From: a virus
DNA length: 64,000 nucleotides
Virus record (IMG/VR): IMGVR_UViG_3300013006_000023
Location: 43,652-107,651 of that record
Reading direction: 5' to 3' (one strand)
A model generated the notes under the pieces. It searched no databases, had not been told where the DNA came from, and saw only the letters and a program-made list of their open reading frames with translations. Below are positions 7,295 to 14,663 of the stretch, one piece after another; positions within the stretch are counted from its first letter, which is position 1, and every line of letters starts with the position of its first letter. The position numbers and the translations under genes were made by a program.

Positions 7295-8026
7295 ATGAAG
7301 CTTTTGATAAGTGATAAAGATAAATTTGTTAATAATTTCTTATCCCCTCTTAGCCGAGTAGTTGATAGTGCAGTTATTAATATCGACAAAGGAAAAATTT
7401 CAACGCTCATTGCAACTAGTGATAATACCGTTATTGTTAGCAGTGTCTTTAATGATGAAAATATAGACATTAAGAAAACCTTAAATGTACCGGATCTAAA
7501 AAAACTTAATCGTGTCATCTCATGCATTGAGCCGTCTGCTTTTGAATTAGATGTTTCATCTAATTTTATAGGTTATACGTCTAATACAATCAGGTTTAAA
7601 TACCATTTATATGATGATAATATCATCTCTTCACCAAAAGTGAACATTGATAAAATAAATGCATTGGAGTTTGACGGTAAATTTACACTGCTACAAAATA
7701 CAATTCTTAGTCTCATTAAAGGTAGTACGATTACCACTGAGTCAAATAAAATATATATTAGCGTTAAAAACAGTTCAGTTCTTGGTGAGCTCACAGATAA
7801 GACTCGCCCCAATATCGATTCCTATGGTATTGAGATCTCCAATAATTATGAAGGTACACAGTTTGCAGTACCTATACCGTTGAATTTTGAGATATTTAGA
7901 ATAATATCTTCTATGAAGTTCAAAGACATACAATTCAACCTTATAACAAAGATGGGGGTGGGTGTACTGGATTTAAATCAAGACAATACTTCGTTTAAAT
8001 TCATTATATCTGCTCTAACAAACTAA
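7295..8026 (+). CDS. gp45: Sliding clamp, gp45-like
   Basis: A 243-residue PCNA/gp45-fold protein, slightly longer than T4 gp45 (228). It is mostly alternating beta strands with the repeated clamp topology: N-terminal half ending near IRFKYHLYDDNII, and a C-terminal half with KIYISV, YGIEIS and the closing strands VGVLDLNQDNTSFKFIISAL. The clamp tethers the polymerase, and in T4 it also activates late transcription together with gp55 and gp33, which matters because late boxes are abundant here. A leaderless-type early promoter precedes it, and the next gene overlaps its stop (TAATG). Confidence 0.85.
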   Translation: MKLLISDKDKFVNNFLSPLSRVVDSAVINIDKGKISTLIATSDNTVIVSSVFNDENIDIKKTLNVPDLKKLNRVISCIEPSAFELDVSSNFIGYTSNTIRFKYHLYDDNIISSPKVNIDKINALEFDGKFTLLQNTILSLIKGSTITTESNKIYISVKNSSVLGELTDKTRPNIDSYGIEISNNYEGTQFAVPIPLNFEIFRIISSMKFKDIQFNLITKMGVGVLDLNQDNTSFKFIISALTN

Positions 8027-8400
8027 TGAGCAAAAATAAATTAAGAACACCTAGTTATTTCATAAAACGTCTAAAAGACAATGGTTTTGTTGTTTTGAAA
8101 GTCTTCAATGTGTATGCTAAATCTGATCCTCGCCAGTGGACAATCATAGTTAATCCAACTGAAGCTTCAGTCTTTATAACTTGTTATTTTAACAAAAGTA
8201 ATATAAATGAAGTGCTATTTGAGATGAATGATGGCGGCAGACGCATTCAAAAGAATTTCTATATAGCAACTGATAGCATAGAAGTAATCATCAACTTTTT
8301 ATTAAAAAGCGGCGTATCCAATGGTGTCGATTACCCAGGACGCAATAGATATCTTCGTCAAAGAATAAATAAATATGATGAGCAAAAGCAATCCTCCTGA
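8026..8400 (+). CDS. Conserved hypothetical protein downstream of the clamp
   Basis: A 124-residue mixed alpha/beta protein whose ATG overlaps the clamp stop by 1 nt. Visible segments are LRTPSYFIKRLKDNGF, a strand-rich core (QWTIIVNPTEASVFITCYF) and a late NDGGRRI loop. The pattern resembles a small protein of unknown function carried by marine T4-like phages, but it does not match RegA or gp62, which follow the clamp and loader genes in T4. Coupling to the clamp suggests a replication or transcription role. Confidence 0.6.
   Translation: MSKNKLRTPSYFIKRLKDNGFVVLKVFNVYAKSDPRQWTIIVNPTEASVFITCYFNKSNINEVLFEMNDGGRRIQKNFYIATDSIEVIINFLLKSGVSNGVDYPGRNRYLRQRINKYDEQKQSS
8364..8371 (+). promoter_or_regulatory. 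Late promoter box inside the upstream gene
   Basis: AATAAATA, 6 nt before the second of two adjacent ATG codons (8378). It lies within the end of the 8026-8400 gene. Confidence 0.5.
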
Positions 8401-8707
8401 TAGCAATCTAAACAATTTTAACCCCAATGAGAACAAGGAGGTTAAAGAGCTCACTCATAAAGCATTAATTAACTTTTTAAAAGAAGAGATAACTAATAAG
8501 CATGCATTAAAGAAGGATCTAGATGCTCTCAATTCTACAATATCAGAATATTTAAATTGTTTTATTCTATTGGGATACAATTGTGATGGTGATCCTGTGC
8601 AAACTATTTTTGCACACAATCAGCAGGAAGCTGATTCTCTTGGCACACTGGTTAATAAGTTTATGTTCAGTACACGCGAAAAAGATGATGATCGTGGAGA
8701 TTTGTAA
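8378..8707 (+). CDS. Small hypothetical protein, possibly late-expressed
   Basis: A 109-residue protein. Two ATG codons are adjacent (8375, 8378); the second is chosen because it sits 6 nt after a late box, the spacing seen at other late genes. The N-terminus is Asn/Pro/Ser-rich and likely disordered, followed by a coiled helical stretch and a small domain, LNCFILLGYNCDGDPVQ, with an acidic end (DDDRGD). It overlaps the preceding gene by 23 nt. No family recognised. Confidence 0.6.
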   Translation: MSKSNPPDSNLNNFNPNENKEVKELTHKALINFLKEEITNKHALKKDLDALNSTISEYLNCFILLGYNCDGDPVQTIFAHNQQEADSLGTLVNKFMFSTREKDDDRGDL

Positions 8708-8709
8708 AA

Positions 8710-8730
8710 ACTAATATAAACTATATTAGT
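8710..8730 (+). promoter_or_regulatory. Perfect hairpin covering a start codon
   Basis: A 9-bp perfect inverted repeat with a 3-nt loop (arms 8710-8718 and 8722-8730) overlaps the GTG start at 8729. As RNA it would bury the start; as DNA it could be an operator. It lacks a T tract, so it is not a typical terminator. Confidence 0.5.
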
Positions 8731-9613
8731 GAAAAACATAATAATTCTTGGCAAAGGCTTTGTCGGCAACCATATCTTCAATCATTTTAAAGAATGGTTC
8801 AACATGCATGCAGTTATAGTTGACAGGAAAGAAGTTGACTATTTCAATGAAATTGCATTGAAAAAATTTCTAAGGGAGCTTCATTGCTATCCAGAGAATG
8901 ACATTGTGTTTATTAATTGTTCTGGATACACAGGCAGACCCAATGTTGATGCATGTGAGTTGAACAAAGAAATTTGTGTGGAATACAATACTAAATTGCC
9001 CATTTTCTTGAGCAACTTCTGCCAAAAATATAAACACTATCTCATCAATGTGTCAAGCGGGTGTATTTACAGCGGTTATGAGAAAGACTACACAGAAGAT
9101 GACGTTCCGAATTTTGGAATGTATTCCAATGTTAGCAGTTTTTATTCTAAAACAAAACATCTAGCTGAACTGCTCTATACAAAGACACATTCATCAATCC
9201 TCAGAATACGTATGCCATTCTGCTCATATTCTTCTGAACGCAATATCATTAATAAAATTATAAACTATGATAATCTCATATCTTTCAAAAACAGTTTAAC
9301 CTCTCTTGATGATTTGTCAGTCTTTATTAACAAATTCATAGTTCACGAATTTTACAAGACTAAACCTGATATATACAATGTGGTCAACCCAGGTGGAATT
9401 GATGCAAAGGAGATAGTTCAGTTACTTTCAAAAAATAACATCATTAATAAGAATTGGAAGTTTGTAGATATTGAAAATTTGCAACTCAAAGCAAATCGTT
9501 CCAATTGTGTTTTGTCTACTGAAAAAATAGCTGATCTTGGATTAGACCTGCCCCCTGTGCATGAAACACTGCTGTCTAGTATTGAGAAACTCTCCCATGA
9601 AACAGCTGTTTAG
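8729..9613 (+). CDS. NAD-dependent sugar epimerase/reductase (extended SDR, RmlD-like)
   Basis: The 294-residue product has the Rossmann nucleotide motif LGKGFVGN (Gly8, 10, 13), a conserved central strand with NVSSGCIYSG carrying the catalytic Ser, and the Tyr139-xxx-Lys143 pair (YSKTK). Together these define the extended short-chain dehydrogenase/reductase family of nucleotide-sugar enzymes such as dTDP-4-dehydrorhamnose reductase. It probably makes or modifies an activated sugar, which would fit the many glycosyltransferases in this genome. The start is GTG, fixed by the closeness of the Rossmann strand. Exact substrate unknown. Confidence 0.8.
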   Translation: MKNIIILGKGFVGNHIFNHFKEWFNMHAVIVDRKEVDYFNEIALKKFLRELHCYPENDIVFINCSGYTGRPNVDACELNKEICVEYNTKLPIFLSNFCQKYKHYLINVSSGCIYSGYEKDYTEDDVPNFGMYSNVSSFYSKTKHLAELLYTKTHSSILRIRMPFCSYSSERNIINKIINYDNLISFKNSLTSLDDLSVFINKFIVHEFYKTKPDIYNVVNPGGIDAKEIVQLLSKNNIINKNWKFVDIENLQLKANRSNCVLSTEKIADLGLDLPPVHETLLSSIEKLSHETAV

Positions 9614-9878
9614 TTTGTTCAGCAAACATCCTCGCGAGCGTCATGTATATGCTGTTTGTGGTGGTAAATACTTGGGTGAAATGTTTGTTTTTATGGAAAA
9701 ACGAGATGCAGAATACTATTTCCTATCATTACCAGACATGCAAATCAGACAGGTGCCTATTGAAAAATTCGATACAGGATTAAAGGAAAAGATACTGGAT
9801 GTTGTCAACAAGCTGCCTGTAGAGATCTATAGTATGTGTCAAAAACAGTATAAAACAAATAAGACTATTGATAAATAA
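9597..9878 (+). CDS. Small conserved hypothetical protein
   Basis: A 93-residue protein from ATG 9597; an upstream ATG at 9561 lies fully inside the SDR gene and adds an unconvincing segment. The core HVYAVCGGKYLGEMFVFMEK reads as a beta hairpin, followed by a helical C-terminus. It overlaps the SDR gene by 17 nt, so it is probably in the same operon. No catalytic motif recognised. Confidence 0.6.
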   Translation: MKQLFSLFSKHPRERHVYAVCGGKYLGEMFVFMEKRDAEYYFLSLPDMQIRQVPIEKFDTGLKEKILDVVNKLPVEIYSMCQKQYKTNKTIDK

Positions 9879-9887
9879 TTAGGGTGG

Positions 9888-9895
9888 TATAAATA
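9888..9895 (+). promoter_or_regulatory. Late promoter box, exact T4 consensus
   Basis: TATAAATA, 5 nt before the ATG at 9901. Confidence 0.6.
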
Positions 9896-9900
9896 GTTCT

Positions 9901-10110
9901 ATGAATTTAATTATTGAAACAACTTTTAGGTCTGAGAAAGATAAGAATAAGGACGTGGAATCATTTACAGTTCTTTGTGATATTGATGCTATTCAAAATA
10001 TTATTAATACCAAAGGCGTGGAGGCTGCAAATACTGCGCTGGATTCATATGTTGCAAAGTTCACAGAGGATTTCAAGAGAAAGCTTTCCACTGCCTTGAG
10101 AAAGGTCTGA
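9901..10110 (+). CDS. Small hypothetical protein
   Basis: A 69-residue protein with a beta strand at the N-terminus (MNLIIETTF), a charged loop (SEKDKNKDVE) and a long C-terminal helix (AANTALDSYVAKFTEDFKRKL). An exact late box with 5-nt spacing supports the start and suggests expression late or throughout infection, although it lies among replication genes. The next gene follows after 1 nt. No family recognised. Confidence 0.6.
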   Translation: MNLIIETTFRSEKDKNKDVESFTVLCDIDAIQNIINTKGVEAANTALDSYVAKFTEDFKRKLSTALRKV

Positions 10111-10111
10111 T

Positions 10112-10297
10112 ATGGATCTTATTGACCCTCGTCCCATCACTTCCCCCATTAGTGGACAGCCTGTCAGACCAGTCTTAAAGACCTTTATTCGTGGTAACAA
10201 GGAAATAGTTGAAGCGCATTATATTGATCCTGCAAGTGGTGTTTTCATACGCAAAGGCCTGGTATCAGTAAAAGATATTGAACCTCCAAAGAAATAA
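10112..10297 (+). CDS. Small hypothetical protein
   Basis: A 61-residue protein rich in Pro and Ile/Val: DLIDPRPITSPISGQPVRP, then a beta hairpin-like segment EIVEAHYIDPASGVFIRKG. It starts 1 nt after the previous stop with an AAGG-type ribosome site, so the two are co-translated. No family recognised. Confidence 0.6.
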   Translation: MDLIDPRPITSPISGQPVRPVLKTFIRGNKEIVEAHYIDPASGVFIRKGLVSVKDIEPPKK

Positions 10298-10305
10298 GTT
10301 ATAAT
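10278..10305 (+). promoter_or_regulatory. Sigma70-like promoter of the primase gene
   Basis: TTGAAC, 16 nt, TATAAT, then 6 nt to the GTG at 10312. Confidence 0.57.
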
Positions 10306-10311
10306 ATTTTT

Positions 10312-11355
10312 GTGGTTATACCTCAAGAATATATTGTTCAGAAATTCTATCAGTATGCAGGTTACCCTAAGTTCAAGAAATTTAGCAACACATACATGGC
10401 CGGGTGTCCAATATGCAGAGAAGGAAAATCATGGAACAAAAAACGTAGATGCATTTATTTGGTAGATGATAATAAAATTTGCTGTCATAATTGTGGTTGG
10501 TATGGTGATACTGTCAAGTGGGTGCAAGAAGTCTCCGGACTTACTTTTGTGGAAATTATAAATGAATCGAAAAATTATGAGATTTTGCCTCTGGAAGCAT
10601 TAGCGGACGACCAGAGAAGCGACATTCAAAAACCCATCAAAGTTGAAAGACTGCCACTTGAATCAATTGATTTATTTGACAAGATGCAGATTAATTACTA
10701 TAACAACAATAGGACAGTTAATGATGCACTGCTCTTGTTAGAGAAGAGAAGAATGATTAACGCTATCAATAGACCCAAATCTTTGTTTCTATCATTGAAT
10801 GATAAAGTTCATAAGAACAGAATCATAATACCTTTCTATAACGAGGAAAATGAGGTCATCTTCTATCAATCAAGAATCATCTATGATAAAGATCTGAGGC
10901 TGTATCCCAAATACTTGAGCAAAATAAATGGTGAAAAATCTCTGTACAACATTAACAACATAAATGCAGATTTAGAATATATCTTTGTTTTTGAAGGCCC
11001 TATTGATGCATTTTTTGTGCGCAATGGCACAGCAATTTCAGGTATTCAAGAGAATAGCCACACCATGTTTTCTGCATTACAGGAGAATCAGCTGAATTCA
11101 TTTAAATTTCACAAACGCATTTGGGTGCTGGATAGTCAATATAATGATAGGGCCAGCAGAAACAAGACTGAGAAGCTCATACAAAATGGTGAAACTGTAT
11201 TCATATGGCCTGAAAATGACGGCAAAAAATACAAGGATATTAATGATCTGGTAATAGATAAAAAAATAGATTCAGTGGATCCAAGTTATTTTGTTGAAAA
11301 TTCCCACAGCGGAATCAAGGCAAAATTATTATTATCTGTCATTAGCAGAAATTAA
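10312..11355 (+). CDS. gp61: DNA primase, zinc-finger plus TOPRIM
   Basis: The 347-residue protein makes RNA primers at the fork with the gp41-type helicase. Residues 32-61 form a zinc site (CPIC at 32-35 and CHNC at 58-61), as in DnaG/gp61 primases, and FEGPIDAFF (Glu228, Asp232) is the TOPRIM catalytic start, followed by VLDSQYNDRA with further acidic residues and a KDINDL segment. The size is close to T4 gp61 (342). The GTG start sits 6 nt after a sigma70-like -10 box. Its end overlaps the convergent gene at 11332-11739 by 24 nt. Confidence 0.9.
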   Translation: MVIPQEYIVQKFYQYAGYPKFKKFSNTYMAGCPICREGKSWNKKRRCIYLVDDNKICCHNCGWYGDTVKWVQEVSGLTFVEIINESKNYEILPLEALADDQRSDIQKPIKVERLPLESIDLFDKMQINYYNNNRTVNDALLLLEKRRMINAINRPKSLFLSLNDKVHKNRIIIPFYNEENEVIFYQSRIIYDKDLRLYPKYLSKINGEKSLYNINNINADLEYIFVFEGPIDAFFVRNGTAISGIQENSHTMFSALQENQLNSFKFHKRIWVLDSQYNDRASRNKTEKLIQNGETVFIWPENDGKKYKDINDLVIDKKIDSVDPSYFVENSHSGIKAKLLLSVISRN

Positions 11356-11739
11356 GTACCCCTTCATTGATTCACTCAATGAGCTTAATTCTGCGGCCAG
11401 CCTGGCAATCTTCTTTTTCTCACTTCTGGCCATGTCCTCAAATATTGAATCACAAGGAGCAGCATGCAGCTGCACTTGAATAGAATCAGAATCTGTGCCA
11501 TTTAAAAATTTAATAAACACATCAATTTGCTCAATCCATCCTCTTAATGACTGCAATTGATGTTGCTTGTTTTGATCAACAACTGTCTCTCTGCCTTTAA
11601 TATCATAGTCTTCAGGTGCTGTGGTTTTTAGAGTTTGCGCCATGGCATTTCTATCATTTTGTGGAGCTGCTACTGCAGTATCATCCATGTTCTCATCCGC
11701 TTCAAGCACTGTATCAAACACCTTATTAAAGAGACTCAT
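11332..11739 (-). CDS. Hypothetical late protein with MSLFNKVF N-terminus
   Basis: A 135-residue protein: N-terminus MSLFNKVFDTVLEAD resembling the start of the nested protein at 15284 and, more loosely, capsid-targeting peptides of T4 internal proteins; then an Asp/Asn/Ala-rich linker (15-60) and a helical C-terminal half with QLQSLRGWIEQIDVFIKFLNG. It is opposed to its neighbours and has an AATAAATA late box 5 nt before the ATG, so it is probably a late, virion-associated protein. No family recognised. Confidence 0.6.
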   Translation of the reverse strand: MSLFNKVFDTVLEADENMDDTAVAAPQNDRNAMAQTLKTTAPEDYDIKGRETVVDQNKQHQLQSLRGWIEQIDVFIKFLNGTDSDSIQVQLHAAPCDSIFEDMARSEKKKIARLAAELSSLSESMKGYLISANDR

Positions 11740-11744
11740 AATAT

Positions 11745-11752
11745 TATTTATT
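11745..11752 (-). promoter_or_regulatory. Late promoter box (minus strand)
   Basis: AATAAATA, 5 nt before the ATG at 11739; arranged back to back with the plus-strand box at 11761. Confidence 0.58.
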
Positions 11753-11760
11753 CCAAAAAG

Positions 11761-11768
11761 ATTAAATA
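11761..11768 (+). promoter_or_regulatory. Late promoter box deciding a GTG start
   Basis: ATTAAATA, 5 nt before GTG 11774. It excludes the longer reading frame that runs antisense through the neighbouring gene. Confidence 0.55.
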
Positions 11769-11773
11769 ATTAT

Positions 11774-12136
11774 GTGAAACATACTCTTTTGTTTGATGAA
11801 GTGATGCAATATAACAAATGGGTAAGCGGCATTGCATCCAGAGATCTGTCAACTCAACGTGTCACTCTGAATGACATTTTTGACACCAACAAAAACCCGC
11901 AAATTCCAGGTGCCATCAAAGCTGGCAATGATCTGCCATACCCACTTAGAAACGTTATAAATCAGCTTGGTGATCTGTATGTAAACTCTTCTAATTCAGT
12001 GGAGCTCTTCAAGCAATCATTGAACAATCCAAATATTGAGTTCAATGATGATGCCAAGGCTTACATCATTTCTGCAATCAAGAAACTCACAGTCATACAA
12101 AACTTAATAAAAACTGTTATCAGTGGTAACAAATAG
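11774..12136 (+). CDS. Hypothetical late protein
   Basis: A 120-residue protein starting at GTG 11774. The frame is open much further upstream, but that part is only the shadow of the minus-strand gene, and the late box at 11761-11768 fixes this start. Features: an N-terminal amphipathic helix (LLFDEVMQYNKWVSGI), a central Asn/Pro loop region, and a C-terminal helix pair. No family recognised; late expression suggests a structural or assembly role. Confidence 0.55.
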   Translation: MKHTLLFDEVMQYNKWVSGIASRDLSTQRVTLNDIFDTNKNPQIPGAIKAGNDLPYPLRNVINQLGDLYVNSSNSVELFKQSLNNPNIEFNDDAKAYIISAIKKLTVIQNLIKTVISGNK

Positions 12137-12137
12137 C

Positions 12138-12166
12138 TTGCTGATATTGGAATTGTAATATATAAT
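12138..12166 (+). promoter_or_regulatory. Sigma70-like promoter
   Basis: TTGCTG, 17 nt, TATAAT, then 7 nt to the ATG at 12174. Confidence 0.5.
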
Positions 12167-12173
12167 ACTATAT

Positions 12174-12599
12174 ATGCTCAAAAAGCTATTGAATCAGCTA
12201 TTCACACTGTGCCTTGTGTCTTTGCTATTTGCCATTATTTTTTATCTGCTGAAGCTTAATTTTGTTGCAGGCATACTGACAGGTATCGTCTTTCAGTTTA
12301 CTGGTTTTTACTTGTATTCAACCTTTTTACGAATTTACACCGGTCTTCAAATAAAAAAAATCGAAAATGAAATGCTCAAGGAGCTGTCTTTTCAAGGTTT
12401 GGAAGTGGCATGCCCTTGCTACAAGAAGGTTGTGGAATTTGTACCCATTAGACTCAATGCAAAGAATTATTACAAATGCACGCAGTGCAACAAGAAAATA
12501 AGTGTAATAATTGACGCGGAAACGGCCATTGCAACAGAAGCCATTGAAAACCCATCAGCTGTTTTAAATAATCTAAGGATTCCAGATGCAAATTCCTAA
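12174..12599 (+). CDS. Small membrane protein with zinc-ribbon
   Basis: A 141-residue protein with two hydrophobic segments, about 8-27 and 29-50, that should form a membrane hairpin, followed by a basic/helical linker and a cytoplasmic zinc-ribbon-like motif: CPC (about 81-83) and CTQC (about 102-105). This suggests an inner-membrane phage protein contacting nucleic acid or protein in the cytoplasm. It has its own early-type promoter and overlaps the next gene by 14 nt. No named family recognised. Confidence 0.6.
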   Translation: MLKKLLNQLFTLCLVSLLFAIIFYLLKLNFVAGILTGIVFQFTGFYLYSTFLRIYTGLQIKKIENEMLKELSFQGLEVACPCYKKVVEFVPIRLNAKNYYKCTQCNKKISVIIDAETAIATEAIENPSAVLNNLRIPDANS

Positions 12600-13035
12600 A
12601 AGCATTGAGAAATTGACAACCAGCATACCGCCCAATAGCATTGACCGTGCAGTTGAATCTGCAAGCTTGCTTCCAGATGACATTATACTTTTTTTTAAAA
12701 AGTATCTGACCATAGCTGACTACCAAAAATTTGAATATGGCTTTGTATCTCTTAAAAAAGTATCTGATGAAAGAGTTTTCTTCTCCGGTTTAAATAATCT
12801 CTTTTATGATGCGTTGAGTGCCTCTATCAAAAATAGCGATGTGTTGGAAGAACATAAAGAACAAATTACCAGATGCTGCCGCACATTCTTTGAAGCACAA
12901 AACACGTCTTTGAATGCATTTCTTGAAGTGATAACTTTTTTTAATAAAAATAAGAATCTTCTTGACGTAAAAGATCTTTCATATATTATTATTGGATATG
13001 CAATTAGTACCATCAAAAAACTCCATAACAGTTAA
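12586..13035 (+). CDS. Hypothetical helical protein
   Basis: A 149-residue, mostly alpha-helical protein with an AAGGA ribosome site 6 nt before its ATG, inside the end of the preceding gene. Segments such as DDIILFFKKYLTIADYQKF and a C-terminal LSYIIIGYAISTIKK helix suggest a compact helical bundle. Two adjacent Cys residues (RCC) are present but make no motif. It belongs to a four-gene overlapping operon (12174-13560). No family recognised. Confidence 0.6.
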   Translation: MQIPKSIEKLTTSIPPNSIDRAVESASLLPDDIILFFKKYLTIADYQKFEYGFVSLKKVSDERVFFSGLNNLFYDALSASIKNSDVLEEHKEQITRCCRTFFEAQNTSLNAFLEVITFFNKNKNLLDVKDLSYIIIGYAISTIKKLHNS

Positions 13036-13324
13036 GACCAATTCAAATAAAGTTCATGAACTTAAACTTCAAGAATATACCAGGTGGATATGCTTGGTTG
13101 AAGCCTTGGATTACATATCAAAAAAAGCAGGCAATTTCAAATGCAATTTGCAGGACAATGATGACTGGATCAAGCCCTTGGCTTTTCAAAAATATATTGC
13201 TGAGAGGTATGAATCCATGCTAGATGAAATTTCATTAAATGAATTCAATACAATGCACACTGTACCACCTAGTTTAAATGAGGAGAATGCATGCACTACA
13301 TCGTTGGAACCAGCTTCACTATAA
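12998..13324 (+). CDS. Small hypothetical protein
   Basis: A 108-residue protein with ATG 12998 chosen over TTG 12992. It overlaps the upstream gene by 38 nt and the downstream gene by 34 nt. It contains an HELKLQEYTRWICLVEALDYI helical region split by a loop, and an Asp/Trp segment. No motif points to a function. Confidence 0.55.
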   Translation: MQLVPSKNSITVKTNSNKVHELKLQEYTRWICLVEALDYISKKAGNFKCNLQDNDDWIKPLAFQKYIAERYESMLDEISLNEFNTMHTVPPSLNEENACTTSLEPASL

Positions 13325-13560
13325 TACACAACCCTTCATATCAATTGCTTGATAAAAGGTTCAAATACAATATAAAATATGTATTAACCAACATATCCAA
13401 GAAAGATAATAAATTTATCTATACATTTGCATGCATAGATGGTAAAGTGGCTGCTGAATTTAACAGCATACCAGATGCAGAAAAGTTCATTTCAAATTGC
13501 AGAAAAGAAAGAATACCTGTGTATTCTTATGATGAACCTCAACCGCCATATCCGCCATAA
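13291..13560 (+). CDS. Small hypothetical protein
   Basis: An 89-residue, beta-rich protein (NIKYVLTNISKKD, KFIYTFACIDGK) ending in a Pro/Tyr tail (EPQPPYPP). An AGGAG site 5 nt before the ATG supports the start. The last 22 nt overlap the convergent gp14 gene. No family recognised. Confidence 0.6.
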   Translation: MHYIVGTSFTIIHNPSYQLLDKRFKYNIKYVLTNISKKDNKFIYTFACIDGKVAAEFNSIPDAEKFISNCRKERIPVYSYDEPQPPYPP

Positions 13561-14273
13561 ACATCAGAGTAATTGGTTTGGCTGTAGTCAAACACGCTCT
13601 TGGATGCTTCATTGACACTGTAGTTGTAAGGCTTGACTGCACCTGATGCATAAGGGCTTTTTGTGTCGTCAAAAACCTGATCATTAACCACTTCACCGCC
13701 ACTGAGCCCAGGCTCAAATGAATATTCAAACCTCTTGGCTTTAACCAACCACACATAGTGTCCCATGAGAGGGTTTATTTGTGCAATATCTTGATCTAGT
13801 CGTTGTGTGATTTCATATATGTTGCCTTGTCTGCCACCAGGCCTATCATTGCCATATTCAACAAGCTTGAACAGATCACCAGACTTGGGCTCCTGGTTAT
13901 AACCAAATGCAGTGTAAAATGCGCTTATGTGAATGAATGCGGTGAGCTCATCATCTGATACCAATCCAAACTTGCTCAACATTAATGCATTTTCTTGCAA
14001 GTTTATTGCCACAGTAATCAATCTTGGTGTAGAATATTGTTGTATTGGATCTTCGCCATATAAATTATCTGCAGATAAAACGTTGTAATTGTGTGTATAA
14101 TACTCGACCTTCTGACCGTACAGATTAATCTGTTCCCTCCAATAATTAGAAACCGTCATTCGTTCAGCTGAATTGTTATCTTTATCTGTGTATCTAAAAC
14201 AGTCGTTATCCTTGAAGGCAAAAGGCTGTATGTTTATAGTGTTACTACCTGTATACTTGTCCTTAGTATTCAT
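13539..14273 (-). CDS. gp14: Neck / head-completion protein, gp14-like
   Basis: T4 gp14 closes the filled head together with gp13 and connects it to the tail. The 244-residue product follows T4 gp14 (256 residues) segment by segment: a Gln-Leu-Tyr-Gly helix with YYTHNY, then LYGEDP (T4 has IFGED), a KFGLVSDDELTAFI region, EPKSGDLF (T4 EPKEGDLI), and a Phe/Tyr segment RFEYSFEPG. The C-terminal tail is Tyr/Ser/Gly-rich. It is translated with the upstream minus gene (4-nt overlap), so the two share the late promoter near 14600. Confidence 0.75.
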   Translation of the reverse strand: MNTKDKYTGSNTINIQPFAFKDNDCFRYTDKDNNSAERMTVSNYWREQINLYGQKVEYYTHNYNVLSADNLYGEDPIQQYSTPRLITVAINLQENALMLSKFGLVSDDELTAFIHISAFYTAFGYNQEPKSGDLFKLVEYGNDRPGGRQGNIYEITQRLDQDIAQINPLMGHYVWLVKAKRFEYSFEPGLSGGEVVNDQVFDDTKSPYASGAVKPYNYSVNEASKSVFDYSQTNYSDVYGGYGG

Positions 14274-14593
14274 TTCTCTATTATGGCTTTCCTAAAAATT
14301 GGGTCAAATTTCAAAACAATGCCTGTATTGCCAAGCTTCTTTGGATTTTGCGGATCAAATTCCAAGTTGTATTCATTTTGTATTTGTTGTATATCCTGAA
14401 TATTAAGAATTTGTTTACCACTATCTTGATTCATCAAGGTCTGTACTTTTTGATTCTTAACTTTAGTTCTTACGTAATCAGGAACCGTTTTACCCGGGGT
14501 TTGTGGATGCGATATGGGATCAGGGATTACATCTTTCATGTGCCGATGCTCCACTCCATACTTTTCGAAAAATTTTAAAAAGGACTCAGCCAT
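14270..14593 (-). CDS. Hypothetical late protein upstream of gp14
   Basis: A 107-residue protein with an amphipathic N-terminus (MAESFLKFFEKYG), a Pro-rich middle, and a Gln/Asn-rich helix (NIQDIQQIQNEY). A CTTAAATA late box lies 5 nt before the ATG, and the stop overlaps the gp14 start. It is likely a virion or assembly protein by position. No family recognised. Confidence 0.6.
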   Translation of the reverse strand: MAESFLKFFEKYGVEHRHMKDVIPDPISHPQTPGKTVPDYVRTKVKNQKVQTLMNQDSGKQILNIQDIQQIQNEYNLEFDPQNPKKLGNTGIVLKFDPIFRKAIIEK

Positions 14594-14598
14594 GTAGA

Positions 14599-14606
14599 TA
14601 TTTAAG
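14599..14606 (-). promoter_or_regulatory. Late promoter box of the gp14 operon
   Basis: CTTAAATA on the minus strand, 5 nt before the ATG at 14593, immediately after the terminator of the upstream gene. Confidence 0.55.
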
Positions 14607-14607
14607 C

Positions 14608-14642
14608 AAAAAAAAAGGCTTAATTTACATTAAGCCCTTTTT
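14608..14642 (-). terminator. Rho-independent terminator (also T-tailed on the other strand)
   Basis: A 7-bp perfect stem (14617-14623 with 14630-14636, loop 6 nt). On the minus strand it is followed by an uninterrupted T tract of about 9, and it ends transcripts of the acidic protein gene. The plus strand also has a T tract, so it may work both ways. Confidence 0.75.
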
Positions 14643-14663
14643 TTACTATTTTTGAATTTTTAG

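Noticed and set aside
7246-7812. Minus-strand frames inside the clamp gene
   Set aside because: They overlap a clear gp45 gene fully and have no start signal or recognisable product.
11621-11773. N-terminal extension of the 11774 gene
   Set aside because: It is antisense to the 11332-11739 gene, and a late box 5 nt before GTG 11774 gives a better start.
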